NCBI GenBank assembly: GCA_949130495.1
Contig: OX422221.1
Coordinates: 26,485,917-26,549,916, forward strand
DNA length: 64,000 nucleotides
Origin: Sambucus nigra
Taxonomy: Eukaryota; Streptophyta; Magnoliopsida; Dipsacales; Adoxaceae
Direction: 5' to 3'
A program made the position numbers and the translations under genes. The notes under the pieces are model-generated. The model ran no database searches and had not been told where the DNA came from. It saw only the letters and a list, made by a program, of their open reading frames with translations. Numbering within the stretch: the first letter of the stretch is position 1; every line of letters begins with the position of its first letter. Positions 1 to 12,795 of the stretch are shown piece by piece.

Positions 1-1403
1 GGTATCTACTTTATTTAACCCTGACATACTGGGTCTAATTCCTTTGACCCAAATTCCTTTGCTGGAAGTATTACTCCTCCACTTGTTATGCCTAACTGTC
101 ATGATTTACTATTTCTAATCTTTACGGACTCACTTCTCAATTATGGACACATTCAACACTTGTAGTTCTACTTTCTTAAAATAGGGAAATTTTACAAGCC
201 ATTTCCCCATCACTGGTCCCACTAACCATTTTGGAATGTCCTTCCCTCAGACTGGCAGTTTTAACTCGCAATTGTTCTTTCGTTGTCCTTTTGGCTACGT
301 TAGCCTTTCGAAACTCTGGTTGGCCTCCAAAACCCTGATGAATTCATTGTCACTTGTGGGAAGTTAATCAATCAAAATCATCTAAATGAGTTGCCTATTG
401 GGCACACTCTCATGTGGCGTTTCACTAACACCTTTAAGTTCAGTTGTTCCTTTCGGCCAGATTCTCTAACCTTCCTGGCTCACTTCTTCTGGAAAGACTG
501 CAATAACTAGTAACCGTATAACCTTGATGACATCAATATTAGTCATCCTAGATGGATTTCTCATCCATGATTGTATTCTAATCACTGGTCCTTTATCAAC
601 TATAGACCATTTCCTCTGCCAAGTACGAAGTTCATTACGTAATTGAACATTTCACTCACGATCGGTCTCTAGCTTACTCACTGTGCTAAGTTTCAAATTT
701 TCACTTGTATATCTAATACACATCGAATGGAAGACCTCACGGTCAAATCGTACCCAAATCTCTCTTTAAAATTTTGAACATACTTTCTGCACATGGTGAT
801 TGACTCTAATCACTATATGTCGCTCCTAAGAGCTATAACTTTAACGCCAAATTTTATTCTAAGTGTTGTCACACTCCACTCTACATAATTACCTTCGGAT
901 TTTCTACCTCTGTTGGTCTGTTACACTTTCTATCTTTCTTCTCCGCATCCTCACCGATGGTTTTTCAAAATAGTTCCTCTGATTTTCCTCTTATCGATTA
1001 CGATAGGTGGTACTCAAATCATTCCACCATTATCTACGACTGTGCCCTAGGAACCCACTATTCTCGAGTGGTGATTTCTATTATCACTTTCTTAAGTAAT
1101 CCCTATGGTGATTTTTGTCACTATCACTCTTTCTCGATTACTCTATGTCTTCTGTCGGGCTTCTTCTCCCGCAGTCCTTCTTATGACCCTCGTTGGTCGT
1201 CCAATACAGTTCGGTGTTCAAAGCACACACAATTTTATATAATGAGTTTCATCCATTATAATTCATAGCAGGAGAATGTAAGTTGTATACGTAAGAGAAC
1301 AAAACAATCTTATAATAAGGCTCTACATCAACAAACGTTACCCTGAAACGTAATAAGCCGCACAGATCCTAAGGACACTTGAACCTGATGCTCTGATACT
1401 ACC
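1..1403 (-). mobile_element. G1 gypsy internal region, 5' part (no coding seen)
   Basis: This is the start of the internal region of a minus-strand Ty3/gypsy-like element; the rest lies left of the window. It abuts the primer site and 5' LTR on its right. Its last 100 bases resemble the same stretch of G4 (about 24970-25066), including a shared 'cacagatcctaa' and 'gaacctgatgctc'. Neither strand shows a convincing Gag; the only sizeable open frame (957-1268, plus) has no recognisable domain and is antisense to the element. The region is either heavily decayed or belongs to a non-autonomous derivative. Confidence 0.6.
1390..1401 (-). other. Primer binding site of G1 (tRNA-iMet type)
   Basis: The reverse complement reads TAGTATCAGAGC, one mismatch from the plant initiator tRNA-Met primer site TGGTATCAGAGC. 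It starts two bases beyond the LTR end, which fixes the element on the minus strand and makes the adjoining LTR its 5' LTR. Confidence 0.8.
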
Positions 1404-2464
1404 TGTGACACCCCACCCAATTCAATATAGGGTTATCAGTCCTTTACCAATATAAAACAGAATGTTCAGTCGGTTCATTCTTAGCATCACTAACGAAAAA
1501 CTTATAAACATATTAATCACCTAATATAGAATTAATCTAGGTTTCAAAACATTTTCCTTTTTTAAATATAACCAAATAAAACCATTTCTCCATTTAATTA
1601 TAAAAATCTAAACCATTCATCATACACAAGAATATACTAAATACTGAATATGAATCAAATAATTAAATAAATTAGACTGGGTAAAAACCTACCAGTTCAG
1701 AACTCTAAACCATAAAGTAACTGAATACAACCCCTCAAACAAAATGACTAAGAATGGGCGATACATGCCCTAAGTGAAATGTCTAGATAGCTGAATGAAA
1801 TGATAGAGGCGTCTAATGCAAAGACCTATAGTTTCCACAACCGCTGTAGCACGTCAACTAATCCAAATCTCTAAATCTGGTATCCCTCTGGCTGAGCACC
1901 TGATAAAATACATATATATAGAAAAAGAGAAAAGAGATGAAAGAAACGGGTCAGAGCCTGAGGTATACAAACATGTTTTAGCAAGTTTTTAAAACTGCAA
2001 TGAAGCAAGTAGTATGAGCATGTTAGATATCGTACTCTCTCATGAAATTCTTACCTCTCCTCTATTGTGCACTCCTAATGTACATCTAATTCCCCTTAGT
2101 TATGCTACCCAACCTAACTAGTCTGAAACCATACTAATGCTAACTATGTTCACTAGTAGTATTCATATATCTCCCATACAATACGCCTATCCAATTAGTT
2201 TTTCTCACATAACTAAGTTTCATCATTCACCGTTCGAAAGGTTAAATATTTTACCCATTAAGATTGTTTTATTTCTCATTTTCACTTTATCTACTAGTTT
2301 TACAAGGTGGAAAGTTCCACAAGTATACTCATATATATATAGTCTCATCATCCCTATATATACTCATAAATCATGCACCCTTATGTTAAGACCATTTGAC
2401 GCAAAGCATTCATTATTTATACCATATCTACTAGTGTGACACAGTAGAAATATTCAAAAATTCG

Positions 2465-2502
<38 letters not shown>
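2465..2502. repeat. (TA)n-(CA)n microsatellite in G1 LTR
   Basis: About 26 bases of alternating TA followed by about 12 of CA. The solo LTR of the same family has a much longer TA tract in the same place (11541-11639). Confidence 0.95.
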
Positions 2503-2540
2503 TATAGTCACATCATCCCTATACATATATATACTAATCC

Positions 2541-2822
2541 TTCACCCACGGGCTAAGACCCATTAGCACACTTAATCAATAATGTTCTTGCACCCCTGGG
2601 TTATCACCCATTAGTGCACCTAACAATAATACCCTTGTACCCCTGGGTTATCACCCATTAGTACACTTAACAATAATATCCTTGTACCCCCGGGTTATCA
2701 CCCATTAGATCACTTAACAATAGAGTTACCGTACCCTCGAGTTATCACTCATTAGTGCGCTTAACAATGAGATTCTTACACCCCCGGGTTATCATCCATT
2801 AGTGCTCTTAATAATAATTTCA
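2541..2822. repeat. 47-bp minisatellite, six units, in G1 LTR
   Basis: Six diverged tandem units of about 47 bp with a core of CCCGGGTTATCACCCATTAG followed by TGCACTTAAC. The solo LTR G2 carries five units in the same place, so the array belongs to the LTR family and changes copy number. Confidence 0.9.
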
Positions 2823-4369
2823 CATAATACGCATACACACATCCTAATAAGATTCATAGGTATTCACCCAACCAATTCATATAGATATATTCCATACGTT
2901 TTATTCTCTCATTACCACATTTAATATATTTAATTCGATTACTATCTCTCATGTAATCTCCAAGGTCAACATACTGTTCCAATCATTTAAAGTATTATTT
3001 CCCAAATACTCCCTAAAAATTCTGCACTAGGCTAAGTCCATCAAATAGCATTTTTCTCACTCAATTTAATTGCGTAACTTAATTTGGGGTGAGGATAGAA
3101 ATTTCCATATTTTTTTAGACTTGTCGTTCGAACCATAAGGCCAAGTCGTTTGAATGACTTAGACATGTCGCTCGAACCAACTTCACGCGACATCTCTATC
3201 TCTCTTGAATGAACTTCGCGCGACGGACACTGTTTCGTCTTCTTTGCCCGGATTTTAGCATTTTTCCACCATTAACACCTCTAAAACCTCTACTGTTCAA
3301 TTCCAAACACCCAAACAACAAATCCAATTGATGTCCTAATATATCTAAATGATTTCTAACAACCCAGAATCATTAAATCCTCACCATACATCAAGTAAAT
3401 ACGAAATCTCAAAATTTATTTAACAAGAACCCTAGTTCTTAAATTAAGAGCATAACTCCAAATTAAACCCAGATTTGTTCATGGAAAGTTATCATCAATT
3501 CGTGAATATAATCTTATCTATGTGAAGGGATTTAATCTCTTGAAATATCAGTCCCAATATACGAATCATAACATCAATTCTCATCAAAATTAACTTTCAT
3601 AATTAATGGATTTTCACCTGCTCTAACATGAACATAATTATTAATAAAGAACGCAAGTAATAAAAACTTGCCTTAAATCGAAGGTCTAGTCCTTTCGTGA
3701 TGTTGGTATAGATGAGTTCCTCTCTTTGCGATCTACGCGTTGGTGGAATTTTCGGTGTAAAAGCTTATGCCTTTCTCCAAGAACACCTATGGAGTTCTTC
3801 TTCTCCCTCTTAGGTTTCCATCTTTCTCACTTAGGTTTAGAATCTTATAGGTAATGTCTTACCCACGTACCTTTCTTATTTAATTATTAATTTTCATCAT
3901 TAATTAAACCCCAAAAAATCCAAATTAGAAAACTACCCCTATGGGGTGACGGTTTAGCCTAAAATATTCCGGAGTCGAAATAAAATATCTGGGTAGTGTT
4001 TTCTGAGTATCTCAACCCTCCTGGACTCAACGTCGCACTCGAAATGACCATACAAGTTAATAAGAATAATTTCTCTTTTTATCCCAATCAATTAGTCTCG
4101 ACACGACTCACACGCATGTCAGACTTAAATTACCAAACTATCGTATTTCTCAGTTTCGGTAATTTATCAAATTTCATAATTCCATATTACATATCACACC
4201 GTAATATTCAATAATACTCAACAATAAGTATTAACCCTTGGCACGCTAGTTAATAATTATTTTAATCCAGATTAATTAATAATTAAATTTTCACATTTTA
4301 ATTGAATTAATCCAATAATAATAATTAATTTCATAATTAGTTAAATAAAAAAAAATACGGGGTATTATA

Positions 4370-5510
4370 GTAGATAAGCAATCAAAAATGTTCTCCGACT
4401 TATAATCACAAAAGACGTAAATGCCATAATTTTTTTATTCATTTCATCATTGTCGTTGCCACTATAAGAATTATTATCCCAAGTTTTAGAAATATAAGCT
4501 TTACTTGAAGATTCCCTTTTTGATTTGGAAAAACATTTACTAGCATAGTGACCAAATTTATTGCATTTCCTACATTGAATATGAATGATATAATTGTTAG
4601 GTTTTGATTTTTCACAAATTTTATTTTCTAAAAAGTTATCATGAAGTGCATTGGAAAAGCTAGGTAGACCTTCTCTTGAAGAAAACTTATTCCTAAACTT
4701 AACAAACTTGTTAAAGTGATTAGAAATAAAATCAATTTCTTTGTCCAAATACTTAAGTGTAATATAAGAATCATCAACATTAGACAAGGAAGAAGTACAA
4801 GCTACATTGTTCATATTAAAACTAAAATTCAGCCTACTTTGTGCGGTAACTTTTCCCTTTTGTTCATATATAGGTGTGTTATGTAATTCAAAGGTTTTAA
4901 GCTTACTACACAAAATATGAGGGGTGTAACTATCTAAATTATCACCAATAGTCTGAGAAATTAAATCAAAGCTCTTAGGAAGAGACCTAAGTATTTTATC
5001 ACAGATTTCTGCATCACTATAAACTACACCAGTAGCATGTGATTGATTTAAAATTTCTTGTAATTTAAGGTAAAATTCATCAAATTTCTCGTTATCTTTC
5101 ATAAAAAGAGAATCGTAAATTCTAACTAACATTTGAGACTTATCTCTTTTAACCCTAGAGTCTCTTCCATGAGTGGTAATTAGAATGTCCCAAGCCTCTT
5201 TTGATGTGGTGCAAGCTGAAATTATTTTAAATCCAGTTGCATTCATCGCTTGGAAAATAGCATTTTTGCCTTTATTGTTAGACTATGAATTTAACTTTTC
5301 CTCTTTAATCCATTCGGAAAGGGGTTTTCGAATAGAAATTTGAGCATCATCACCAACAAAATTTGTTCAAATAGAAAAATCAGTTTCAATCACATCCTAT
5401 ACCTCATCTCCCAACTGTTGGAGGTGTGCAACAATTCTTACTTTCCAATAAGCGAAGTTGTCACCATCAAATAAGGGAAAACGTACGGAAGACCCATTAT
5501 GGTCACCCGT
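4370..5510 (-). pseudogene. TR-GAG unit I: copia-type Gag remnant
   Basis: Gag of a copia-type element, truncated on the left by G1. Reading leftward, the N-terminal part has the 'PLFDGDNFAYWKVRI' type start of copia Gags, then the UBN2-like Gag core (TTSKEAWDIL, then the FDEFYLKLQ stretch), and one CCHC zinc knuckle, CRKCNKFGHYASKC. The expected start codon is ACG (5508-5510), where unit II has ATG, so translation from the normal start is lost. A stretch of 293 codons (4365-5246) remains open, its last codons lying in G1. No protease, integrase or reverse transcriptase follows in any unit. Gag packages RNA into virus-like particles in this family. Confidence 0.8.
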
Positions 5511-5588
5511 AAAACTAGATTGATTAATTTAATAAAAAAAAGAGTTCAGGATCTTTGCAGAATAAAATTTTAAAAAGTGACTCCTGAA

Positions 5589-5600
5589 GCTCTGATACCA
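5589..5600 (-). other. Primer binding site of TR-GAG unit I
   Basis: The reverse complement is TGGTATCAGAGC, a perfect match to the initiator tRNA-Met primer site, two bases inside the LTR end (TTATTACA). It sets the minus orientation of the array. Confidence 0.9.
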
Positions 5601-5602
5601 CT

Positions 5603-6009
5603 TGTAATAACCTAACCACTGTAACGTGTATTAGTTATTAAATAAAACTCCAACTCTTTTAAATTTAATTTAAAACTCGATTGAAACCATTGTACGCAGT
5701 CAGACAAATCAAAACAGAATTGTGATGATGATACTGAAATAAAATAATTTTTAATGGTTTGAGGTAAAGATGAAATTGACATGGTATTTGTTCTCGAGGA
5801 AACCACCGTGGTGGAAAATCCCATGTCCCTAGTCTCAGGACAACTCACACACCTAAGTCCACTATTACCAATTAAGAATTACAGATATCAGTCCAACAGT
5901 TTACAATGATTTAAACTAAGCAAATAGAAGCCTGTATACCCATCCTAGTCCAAATACAACCCAACTTATCTGATAATCAGTCAACCGAATAACAACCAGG
6001 TAATGGTGA
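5603..6009 (-). mobile_element. TR-GAG LTR, truncated copy
   Basis: Starts TGTAATAACCTAACC like the LTRs at 8366 and 57475 and follows them for about 400 bp. Near 6009 it jumps straight into Gag-region sequence. The remaining ~1.9 kb of LTR, the polypurine tract and the last ~290 bp of the unit are deleted. Confidence 0.85.
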
Positions 6010-8269
6010 AACATTTCTTTAAACAACATTCTCACTTTGTCTGGTTAAACTCAAACGGTTAAAGAAAAACTCTTCTAAGTGATCAAATTTTGAGCAAAAG
6101 TTACATTTAAACAATTTTCTTTCAACACACTTGGCATTATTAGAATGGTTCTCATTATTAATTTCAATATTCCTATTTAAATTTAACTTTTTATAACAAA
6201 ATTTCTCCAAATGACCTAATTTAGAACAAAAATTACACTTTAAAGCAGTTTTTTCAGTCCTAATATTCCCCACATTCCGAATTTGACTAAATTTTCCCAA
6301 ACAAATTTTATTCTGTTCAGATTTCTTAAAACTATTTTTTTAAATGTCCAAATTTATGAAAAAAACTACATAAAAACCTAGCTTTAAGTGAAGTAGAGCA
6401 GCCCCCAGTTTAACATATTTATACGTCAACCGAATCTCATTTGAATCCGAAAATTGTTCCTTAGAATTGACAAAATTAATTACATTAAATTCTTTTCCCT
6501 CAAAACCAAGTCGAGGAACAAAATCAGAATAAGAGTTGGTTGGCTCATAACCCGTTTTCTGATTAATACACATAATTGCATCACCAGCATTCCAATAAAT
6601 GTTTAACTTTTTTGAAATGACCTCTAGTTCCTTATTACATTGATCTTATTTATTAAAAACATCCTTAAGTTAATTTTGAGATCCACCAAATTTTAATTAA
6701 ATTTCTTAGTTTTTAGTTTCAAGTGAGTGATTAAGATCAGTTATCATAACTATTCTTTTCTCTAAAACTGAAACATCATTTTCAAGTTCACCTACTTGAA
6801 AAATAGATTCTTCACCCATACACTTGATTCGATTATTTAAAACAACATTTTTAGCCATCAATCTAGCATTGACTTGACCTAAATCAGTGCAGCCCTCAAT
6901 TGTGTTATCTAGAGATTTACTCACACAATCTTCTAAACTCGGACTCACGCACCCTTCTAAAATGACAGAATTGTCTACATTTTTAGATTCATCAACATCA
7001 TCAATAATACAATCAATATTAGATAAAGAAGGTGTGAACCCAGGGTGATTTTGGGCAAGTGAGATACGAGATAAATTCACATGGTCTAATTCGGAATTAT
7101 CTACACATAAATCAGAATTATCAGAACTAGTAGATAAGCAATCAAAAATATTCTCCGACTTATTATCACAAAAAGATGTAAATGCAATAAATTTTTTATT
7201 CATTTCATCATTGTCATTTCCACTATCGAAATTATTATCCTAAGTTTTAGAAATATGAGCTTTACTTTAAGATTCCCTTTTTTATTTGGAAAAACAATTA
7301 TTAGCATAGTGACCAAATTTATTGCATTTCCTACATTGAATATGAATGATATCATTGTTAGGTTTTGATTTTTCACAAATTTTCTTTTTCAAAAGGTTAT
7401 CATGGGGTGCATTGGAAAATCTAGGTTGACCTTTTCTTGAGCAAACTTATTCCTAAACTTAACAAACTTCTGAAAGTGATTAGAAAGAAAATCAATTTCT
7501 TTGTACAAAGACTCAAGTATAATAAAAGAATCATCAACATTAGACAAGGAAGAAGTAAAAGCTAAATTGTTAATATTAGAACTAAAATTCAGCATATTTT
7601 GTGCATGAAATTTTCCCCTTTGTTCATATCTAGGTGTGTTATGTAATTCAAAGGTTTTAAGCTTACTACACAAAAGATGAGGGATGTAACTATCTAAATT
7701 ATCACCAATAGTATAAGAGATTAAATCAAAACTCTTAGGAAGAGACCTAAGTATTTTATCACTTATTTCAGCATCACTATAAACTACACCATTAGCATGT
7801 GATTGATTTAAAATATCTTGCAATTTAAGGTAAAATTCATCAAATTTCTCGTTATCTTTTATAAAAAGAGAATGATAAATTCTAAATAACATTTGAGACT
7901 TAGTTCTTTTAACCCTAGAGTCTCCTTCATGAGTGATCATTAAAATGTCCTAAGGCTCTTTCGATGTGGTGCAAGCTAAAATTCTTTTAAATCCAGTTGC
8001 ATTCATCGCTATGAAAATAGCATTTTTGTCTTTATTATTAGAATGTGAATTTAACTTTTCCTCTTTAGTCCATTCGGAAAGGGGCTTCGATCAGAAATTT
8101 GAGCATCATCACAAGCAAAATTTGTTCCAATAGAAAAACCAGTTTCAATCACATCCCATGCCTCATCTCCCAACTGTTGGAGGTGTATAATAATTCTTAC
8201 TTTCCAGTAAGCGAAGTTGTCACCATCAAATAAGGGAGAACGTACGGAAGACCCGTTATGGTCACCCAT
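6010..8269 (-). pseudogene. TR-GAG unit II: extended Gag with several zinc knuckles
   Basis: The Gag start codon is intact (8267-8269; MGDHNGSSVRSPLFDG...). The UBN2-like core (7389-7940) is in another frame, after small indels. A first knuckle region (about 7290-7340) is damaged. Next comes an acidic, Asn/Ser-rich spacer ending in a likely coiled coil (6706-7203), then the 6340-6573 segment and a knuckle cluster (6019-6300). The cluster holds one intact unit, CNFCSKLGHLEKFC, and one that has lost its last Cys, CNFCSKFDHLEEFF. Length and layout resemble SIRE-type copia Gags, but with extra knuckles and no pol. It carries frameshifts and stops, so it is a pseudogene. Confidence 0.75.
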
Positions 8270-8351
8270 AAAACTAGATTGATTAATTTAATAAAAAAAC
8301 AAAAGAGTTCTGGATCTTTGTAGAATAAAATTTTAAAAGGTGACTCATGAA

Positions 8352-8363
8352 GCTCTGTTACCA
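8352..8363 (-). other. Primer binding site of TR-GAG unit II
   Basis: The reverse complement is TGGTAACAGAGC, one mismatch from the initiator tRNA-Met site, two bases from the LTR end. Confidence 0.8.
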
Positions 8364-9419
8364 CTTGTAATAACCTAACCACCGTAACGTGTATTAGTTA
8401 TTAAATAAAACTCCAACTCTTTTAAATTTAATTTAAAAACTGATTAAAACCATTGTACGCACTCACAAAATTAAAAAAATAATTGTGATGATGATGCTGA
8501 AATAAAATAATTTAGAATGGGATTAGGAAAAGCTAAAATTGACACAATATTTGATCTCGAGGAAACCAAGGTTTTGGAAAACATGTCTCCCTTGTCCATG
8601 GACAACTCACACACTCAAGTCCACTATTATCAATTAAGAATTACAGATTATAGTCCACCAGTTTACAATCATTTAAACTAATCAAATACAAGCCCATATA
8701 CCCAGCCTAGCTTAAATAGAACCCAACATGACTGACAATCTGTCAACCCAAAAACACCCAGGTGATAGTGACTACACACGTACAACCACACACCCAATAC
8801 CCGGGAACCACTGAAGTTATGCAACACACAGATTTAATAAAAGATTTGTGTGAATTAGAACATAACAATTATCTTGTTAAATAAAATGAGACTAAACACA
8901 GACCAGGTTATGCCTATTTTAGTTAACAGGGATAATAAATAAAAGGTGATCAAAATAAGCAAGTATAGATTCAAACTCATACTCTCAAAAAGGTTTTTCC
9001 ACAAGTTAAAACACACAACCAATATAATCTGATTTTAAAATAAAAAAATAGAATTTAATCAGTAAACATAAATTGGATACCCACACGAGTTATATTACAG
9101 GCCAAAAATACCCACACGTGATGAGCACACACTGAGATATATAAACTAGTTAAATCAACATGTTTTAAACATGTGAGTTAAAACAGTGAGTTTAGATAGT
9201 GAGTTAAACTAGTTATAGCCAAGTTAAATTTAAGTCCAATAGCAGTCCAAGGGTAGTCCAAGATTAGTCCAATATAAAACTGAGTTGGTCCGAGTTCACA
9301 CTTTGAGTTTAGTTTGAGTCAACACTGAGTTAACACACACTCACACACATACGCACCAAATCTAAAAAGAAAATCACAACACACACACACAATTTTAACA
9401 GCAAAAAAATCAATAATAA

Positions 9420-9423
<4 letters not shown>

Positions 9424-9468
<45 letters not shown>
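9424..9468. repeat. (TA)n microsatellite in TR-GAG LTR
   Basis: About 45 bases of alternating AT; the other LTR copy carries about 61 bases at the same place (58564-58624). Confidence 0.95.
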
Positions 9469-9471
<3 letters not shown>

Positions 9472-10584
9472 ATAGAGAGACAGAGTAAAAATAACTCACA
9501 ACGAAAGCCTAGAAAATTGCTATTGTAAAAGCATCCGAGGATAGCAAACGATCAAGTCATCCAAGCTTCGTTGGACCAAAAAAAATTCCAAGCCAAATAA
9601 ATAACAAGGATCAACCAACAAAGCTCCAAAGGTACTAACCAACATACACAGAACCACCACTAGAAAGCACACCACCACTGAAAAATACCAAACCCAAAAT
9701 CCCAACTGAGTACGAGATATAAGAACGGGGTAAATAAAACAAGAAAATCTCAAAGAATTAGGTTTAATATCACAAGGGTAAAGGTTTAACACTGAACTCT
9801 CAAAGATAATACACGATCAAACACCCTCAATAATGGTGAAATATTGAGAGAGAAAGAGGAGAAAAATATCGAATGATTTTATTTTCAAACCCTAACCTCA
9901 AAAGAAAACCCATTGCATCATATAAATATGAGGAACCCAATGGTTGTGGTTTGTAAATAATAACCACAATACATATGGGTGAAAACGTGAATGAACATAG
10001 GCGGCTGAGGATAAATAAGACAAGACAAAAATTAGGGACAAAACCCGTAAATAACCATAAGAGAGAGCGGGCCAATAAAGGAAATCCAAAGCATCAATGG
10101 TCAATAATAGCTGGCAATAACTACACATAAATCATGTAGCAAAAGCCATTCTTTCTTATTGGTCCAAACATAGATCACACAGATTAAGCAACAACCACAA
10201 CTTGGTACCATCTTAACCATTAAAATTGGCACAACAATAACGAGCCTTTGAATTTTGTTTAAACATTGAAACGTAAAAAAAATGTTTAATTAAAATCAAT
10301 GTTTAAACTAAACGAAATACAAGAAAATAAATACATGATAAATATTTTTAAATACAAAAAAAATATAACTGATTACAAAAAAATATTTATCAATAAAAAA
10401 TATTGTAAATGTATTTAATATACTAAATAAGAATAAAATTAATTGAGTCATGGCATAAAAAATGTTGTAAAAAATAAAATCTCAAAAAATAAAGTCTCAA
10501 AATTGAGACAAACAAAAAATAAAGGACAATATCTATCTCCCCCTCTGGCCAATTTTGAGACAAACAATACTTTGAGACATGGTA

Positions 10585-10589
10585 CATAA
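10585..10589. repeat. TSD of G2, left copy
   Basis: CATAA immediately left of the G2 LTR; identical to 35626-35630. Confidence 0.9.
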
Positions 10590-11537
10590 TGTGACACCCC
10601 GCCTAATTAAATATAGGGTTATCAGTCCTTTATCAATTTAAAACAGTATATATGGTTGGTTCATTCTTAGCATCACTGTTGAAACTAATATAATCCATAT
10701 TAATCACCTATAATACAATTAAGCTAAGTGTCAAAATATTTTCCCTCTTTAACAAAACCATTTAACTAAAACATTGCCAGTATAAATTATAAACCATTCA
10801 CCATACATAGGAATATAATAAGTATTGAACAAGAATTCAATATGGAATTAAATAAGACAGGGTAAAACCTCCCAGTTAAAAACTCCAAACCATAAAATAA
10901 ACTAAATACAATATCTCTAATAAAAGACTAGAAGCGAGCGACACATGCCCTAAATAGGAAGTCTAAATGAAAACTGAATGGAAAGGATAGATGCATCTAC
11001 TGCAAGGACCTACAGCTTCCACAATAGCTGTATCACGTCTGACAATCCAATCTCTAATTCTGGTACCCCTACGACTGAGCACCTAGTATCATATATATAT
11101 AGCAAAAGAGAGAAGAGATGCAATAAACGGGTCAGGGCCTAAGGTTTAAAAATGATTTAGCAAGTATTTAAAATTGGTTCTTAAAACAAGTCTTATACGC
11201 ATGTTAGTTATCGAACTCTCACATGAGCTTCTCACCTCTTATCTATTGTGCACGCCTAATGTACATCTAATTTTCCCCCTAGTTATACCACCCAGTCTAA
11301 ATAGTCTGAAGTCATTTTGATAGTATCTATACCCACTAGTAGTATACATGTATCGCCCATTTAATACACTTTCAAATTAGCCTATGTCGAATAGCTAATT
11401 AACATGTTTTCTCGTTTTCATAATAAATCTATTATATTCTTTAAGATTTATTTTATATATCAACATTTTCATCTCTACTAACCATACACAGTAGAATGAT
11501 TCACAAGTTTATGTATATATACATATAGTCAGATCTT

Positions 11538-11641
<104 letters not shown>

Positions 11642-11644
11642 TAA

Positions 11645-11880
11645 TACTGCACCCCCGGGATAAGACCCATTAGCGCACCTAACCATAATAATACTGCACC
11701 CCCGAGTTACCACCCATTAGTGCACTTATAACATTACTCTTGTACCCTCAGGTTATCACCCATTAGTACACTTAACGATAGAATCCTTGCACCCCCTGAG
11801 TTATCACTCATTAGTTAACCTAATAGTAAGATTCTTGCACCACCGGGTTATCACCCTTTAGTGCTCTTAACAATAATATC
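11645..11880. repeat. 47-bp minisatellite, five units, in G2 LTR
   Basis: Five diverged units with the core GGTTATCACCCATTAG, in the same position and phase as the six-unit array of G1. Confidence 0.88.
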
Positions 11881-12790
11881 ACATAATAGACATACACACA
11901 GCCTATTAAAATTTATAGGTATTTCTCCAACCTACATATATACTTCTCATACGTATTTTAACCTCAACACTACGTATAGTATAAATATTTATATTACTAT
12001 CTCTCTCGTAATCTACAGGGTACATTCTCTCTATACCGAAATAAGTAAAGTATTTAATCTCACATACTTTCTCAAAATTTTGGCTTGTTTAAGTTTACTA
12101 TCGGGCAATTTCTCTCACTCCAATAAATCGGTAAGCTCAAAATTCGGACTCTAAGAAAATTCCCAAAAATTCACCCCGTCGCTCGAACGAGATGCTAATG
12201 TCATTTGAACGACTGTTAATGTTTTGCTCGAGAGACTTCGCGCGAGATACCAATCTCGTTTGAACCACTCCGCACGACTTCGCGCGAGACCTACTGTTTC
12301 GTCTTCTTCACCAAATTTTAGCATTTTCTACCATTTTTTAACCTAAAAACCTTTAAGATTCAACACCCAACACCTCATCATCAATACCCATCAACACATA
12401 ACAGATTATAAATCATTCTTAACATCCTAGGATCATTAATTCTTCATTAATCATTGTAATTATCTACAATCACCAAATTAATTCGCATGAACCTTAGTTT
12501 CCAAAATTTCAATTAAAGAACCTAATTAGCCCAGATTCGTTCATCAATATATGATTCAATTTCGTAATTAATCATCTACATACATGAAGGAATATTAATA
12601 GATAATTAACCCAGCCTTTAATCATCATTATTCCTCAAATTTTCACCCAATTAACATGTAAATCATGATGAATCTTACCTACTCTAACATGAGTATGATT
12701 ATTGCTAAAAGAAAGCAAGTAATAAACACTTTCCTTAAGTCGAAGGTCTGAATCCTTTGGTGATGTTGGTATAGACGTGTTCCTCTCTTC

Positions 12791-12795
12791 TCGAT
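12791..12795. repeat. TSD of G3, left copy
   Basis: TCGAT, identical to 35004-35008. Removing G3 and one copy restores the G1-like LTR sequence across the join. Confidence 0.92.

Larger units (their letters stand above)
1404..4369 (-). mobile_element. G1 gypsy 5' LTR
   Basis: A long LTR of 2966 bp bounded by TGTGACACCCCA on the plus-strand left and GGTATTATA on the right (CA mutated to TA). It has the same ends and internal order as the solo LTR G2. Inside are a (TA)n/(CA)n tract, six 47-bp minisatellite units, and near 3121-3230 a cluster of TTCGAA/CGCGCGA-type motifs. It interrupts TR-GAG unit I; the base run following it (from 4370) matches unit II at about 7130. The second TSD copy lies outside the window, so the duplication cannot be tested here. 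Confidence 0.85.
8366..10589 (-). mobile_element. TR-GAG LTR, left part (split by G2)
   Basis: Collinear with the LTR at 57475-59901: same TGTAATAACC start, a (TA)n tract at 9424-9468, and the closing run before GGTACATAA. It is interrupted at 10589 by the solo LTR G2 and resumes at 35631. The full LTR is about 2.33 kb. The short minus-strand open frames inside (9520-10128) are not considered genes. Confidence 0.9.

Noticed and set aside
2541..2822. Regularly spaced repeats resembling a CRISPR array
   Set aside because: The units are contiguous and diverged, without unique spacers, and sit inside a plant LTR.
9520..10128. Minus-strand hydrophobic frames in the TR-GAG LTR, with a similar frame at 58547-58934
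   Set aside because: Similarity follows from the LTRs being copies. The two differ by a 1-base loss and a 16-base gain, so the middle of the frame is not conserved, which argues against selection on a protein.
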